Source: Sinonovacula constricta
Lineage: Eukaryota > Mollusca > Bivalvia > Cardiida > Solecurtidae
Assembly: GCA_007844125.1 (NCBI GenBank)
Contig: CM017563.1
Coordinates: 24,800,394 to 24,864,393, forward strand
DNA: 64,000 nucleotides
Reading direction: 5' to 3'
Shown here piece after piece: positions 61,104-64,000 of this stretch (the first letter of the stretch is position 1; the number at the start of each line of letters is the position of its first letter). A program made the translations under genes and the position numbers. The notes below the pieces were generated by a model, which was not told where the DNA came from, ran no database searches, and saw nothing but the letters and a program-made list of their open reading frames with translations.

Positions 61104-61950
61104 AAGTGGTAACTGACAGTTTGGACAAAAGGTTTTTTCTCAAGAAACTATATTAATTAGTGTAAGTGGGAAAAGGTCCTGCAAAAAGCTATTTACTGGT
61201 GCTACATCCATGTCAAAAGTTAAGCAAGACACCACATTTATCACATCAAAATATATTTCCTATCACAGCCACACTGCACAGTTAGCTAGTTTTAAACCGA
61301 GAAAACCACTTTGCCACTTACTTTAGAAACAACATTGCAATTATCCAGGTTATTAGACGTTGATATCTATTTTTCAGTAAAAATTCCCTTCATACTTTTT
61401 TTATTCGAAATAATGGACATTTAAAGTGATATTTCCCAATTTATAATGTTTAACAATGAGAGACATTAATGGATAGTCTCCCCTGAATAATCTCTAAATG
61501 CATGTAGGTCCTTTCATTTGTTTTACTCGGCCTTTTTGCTTGTGCTCTTTGGGATTTATGTTGACTTACCTGGCTTTCTTGTGATACCCAGGTTAACTAT
61601 CATTAACAAACACTTCCATTTTCTGTTTCAAATAACAAATCTCTATAAGTATTAAAATGGATTTAAAACTTATATTTATGCAACAGTAAGAAATTTTACT
61701 GTTTTAATTGCAACATCTACAAAAGAACAGGCAATGAAGTCCAAGTATTTCAACTATAAGGACCTATTTACTGTTTCGAATACCCCGGACATTATCTAAC
61801 AAGGGAGACAATTTCCATTTCACCGATGTACCAAATTGTAGTTATATTACTAACAGCCTATATTTATAGTTAAGTGTAATTATGCATAAATTCCCCAGGT
61901 GTAAGATGTTTCATGTTCTTGACATTGGTGAACAGTCAGATACCACCTTT
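61100..61950 (-). mobile_element. MITE family M, copy 12, interrupted by repeat D
   Basis: TTTAAAGTGGTAACTGACAG at the left, shared interior to about 61440, then repeat D copy 6, then a right terminus AACAGTCAGATACCACCTTT at 61931-61950. Confidence 0.7.
61449..61840 (+). repeat. Repeat family D, copy 6, nested in MITE copy 12
   Basis: GACATTAATGGATAGTCTCC ... GGGAGACAATTTCCATTTCA. Confidence 0.78.
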
Positions 61951-62004
61951 AAAAGTGTAACATATATACTATGTCTGCTTTCCTGTTAGGATAAAGGTTA
62001 ATTG

Positions 62005-62312
62005 TTTGTTTATTGGGTTCCAATGTTTATCACATCAATAACAACACTATTTCAGCTATCTGGACATGGTGTCCACTTGAAGCAGATATAATGCTGCCTT
62101 CACTGTGTATAGCATGCCATGAACACCTGGCATGATACAACATCAAGTCATATTACCCCGACACTGGGCCAAACAGTCATGGAACTACCCTGATATCTGC
62201 TTGAGCATTACCTAGAGAGCTATACCACAATTATTTTAACAACTTTTGTTATTGCAGCCTGGAATTGAAATCCTGAGGCTCTTGTATCTATTGCCAATGT
62301 GTTACCAGGTAT
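62005..62312 (-). mobile_element. SINE A, copy 9
   Basis: TTATTGGGTTCCAATG..., CCACTTGAAGCAGATATAAT, GAACACCTGGCATGATACAA; head diverged (TACCTGGTAACACATTGG on -). A small insertion near the 3' end (CACATCAATAACAACAC). Confidence 0.75.
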
Positions 62313-64000
62313 GGTAATAAGCTTAGTGGTCACTTCCAGTTATATGTATTATTGGTACAGAAGACCTAATGCGAATATTTAACATAGCTAGCTAGATAAT
62401 CATTTCTCATAATTAATTTCCCACCAAATGGGACATCCATTTACTGGGGTGCATCTGTTGCTGTGTTGATACGACAATGGACTCTGGGACCTGTGTTTGA
62501 AACTCAGGTTAACCGTGAGATGTTAGACCCTTGTCAGGTCTATTTAATACATAGTGCCTCAAATATTTACTACATCAATACTGGTTGTATCACAAACGTG
62601 GGTCTCAATACAGATTAATAAAATTTGCAAGAATTCTAATTTAAATTGGGCTCTCAATAAGGTTAATAACAGTCAATATCTCGTACTACTTCTTAATAAT
62701 CACCTAACATAAACATGTAAATCCTGTTGGACTGCTAGGGAATGGGTGGTTAATGGTGCTGATCTATAACAGACAGCTCCCTGTAGGATTTGGCCAATGA
62801 TGATCGGCCTTATTTTTCCAAAGCCAGCACAAATCTTGCTTAGCATGCTAAGTGTTAATTAGCACCAGCTTGACTGACATGTGTTTACAGTACGGTATGG
62901 TCTTGCAATGTAATCTCATGCCCCTTATCCCCTGGGTTTGATGATTATGATGTTGATTCTGATGATGATGCAACCAAGTGGCAATAATAACAGTTAAATG
63001 TCAAACCATTTCCTCCTGTCGATGTAAGTGTATGTAATGAGCTATTTCTACACTAGTATACTGACCACTTGTCAAACATGCATCCCCACCCCGCTCCACC
63101 ATACAGCTGTCAGCCTTTCAATGCCCTTCAGTCAACTCATAGTTGTGCTAAAATGTCACTATTAATCTGTCTTTTTTCTTTTATTTCTATCCCTTAAACA
63201 ACTAATTTGTAAAAAAAGAAATATCTTTATTTTGATTATAAAATCTCTCTTTCAATTCATATATTATGTTGTTTCCATCTCAATCTGTTTACTTTTTGCA
63301 TACACTAGAGGAGGACCTCTTTACCCCAGCCCATCCCTTCTCAACTCCTACTTCTTTGCTTGAAATACCTTTTACAGCAAAATACTTTCTTCCATTTATA
63401 TATAAGCTGACAGAGTTAAACTGGTGGGATAGAACTTGCTCCAACTTTTAGCTTATTAACATTACTTGATCTATCTTTATTCTTTCTTTTTCCATCTTTC
63501 TTTTCTTCATTATTTCCACCATGTACCAAAATATATTGGCCAGTTATTTTTAGTTCAATTTGGCTGTACATACAACTGGGCACTTGTTCGAATTTTAAGA
63601 TCTTACATGAAAAGAGTGTGTTTCTTATCAAGATAGTTACTGTTCTCCATGTTTTAACACTATGTTAAATGTAGACCGAGTATATCTATCTATATAACAT
63701 ATATCTATATCTATAAACTGTATATCACATCACTGAATGCCTCGTACTCGAACTATGTATTATCGACGCATCTCTATTACCGACGTATTCTGGTTATTTC
63801 AACATGCAAATAAACATAGAATGGCGTTGACATAGATTTCTAAAAATTAGTTGATTTTATGGTAAATTTTTGGTTTAGAGGTTGGTTGTCCTTTACGAAT
63901 TCAAAGTTTATAAGTTGATATTGTAAAGCATACAGATCATAGATAAGTCAAACTAGAACGACGATAATACAGTGGTCCATGCTATTTGTTTGCACGCTCT
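62313..64000. other. Probable intron 1 or upstream sequence, gene-free
   Basis: No exon or repeat family recognised. Ceramidase exon 1 was looked for here through its expected D-W-C-E-E-N motif on the - strand and not found. Confidence 0.4.

Overview
The window is eukaryotic nuclear DNA from an animal, most likely a bivalve mollusc or another lophotrochozoan. It is strongly AT-rich, its coding signal comes as short exons with GT-AG introns, and it is packed with tRNA-derived SINEs, small terminal-inverted-repeat elements and minisatellites. There are no operons, no bacterial genes and no CRISPR. The species cannot be fixed from sequence alone.

Two protein genes are supported. At the left edge on the + strand lie the last two exons of an S28-family serine carboxypeptidase (PRSS16/prolylcarboxypeptidase-like; 81-295 and 1435-1550, poly(A) signal near 1645). 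Its catalytic Asp is kept, but the position of the catalytic His is Phe. On the - strand, from 44721 down to 19162, are ten consecutive exons of an alkaline ceramidase closest to ACER3. They run from the WNTVSN region to the stop and together give 231 residues plus the stop, with all phases compatible. The zinc-binding and catalytic residues encoded here are intact. The first coding exon (calcium-site residues) was not found and probably lies beyond 64000, which would make intron 1 at least 19 kb.

The most striking structure is a ~4.4 kb minisatellite (24131-28506) in ceramidase intron 8. Its unit is a copy of the junction between exon 8 and its 5' splice site, so the real donor is followed by roughly 100 further intact donor sites, each preceded by the last 22 exonic bases. 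The end of the next exon (exon 9) also has a degraded duplicate of its donor junction just downstream.

Region by region: 1-1.7 kb peptidase 3' end; 1.7-7 kb repeats, including an (AT)n tract joined to a 21-bp array carrying many AGGTCA half-sites; 7-19 kb mostly gene-free, with a 26-bp array grown inside a MITE and a 42-bp array; 19-45 kb the ceramidase gene; 45-64 kb probably its first intron, densely filled with SINEs, MITEs and arrays. Nearly all SINEs (18 of 20) point along the - strand, the sense strand of the ceramidase gene, whereas the main MITE family is evenly split.
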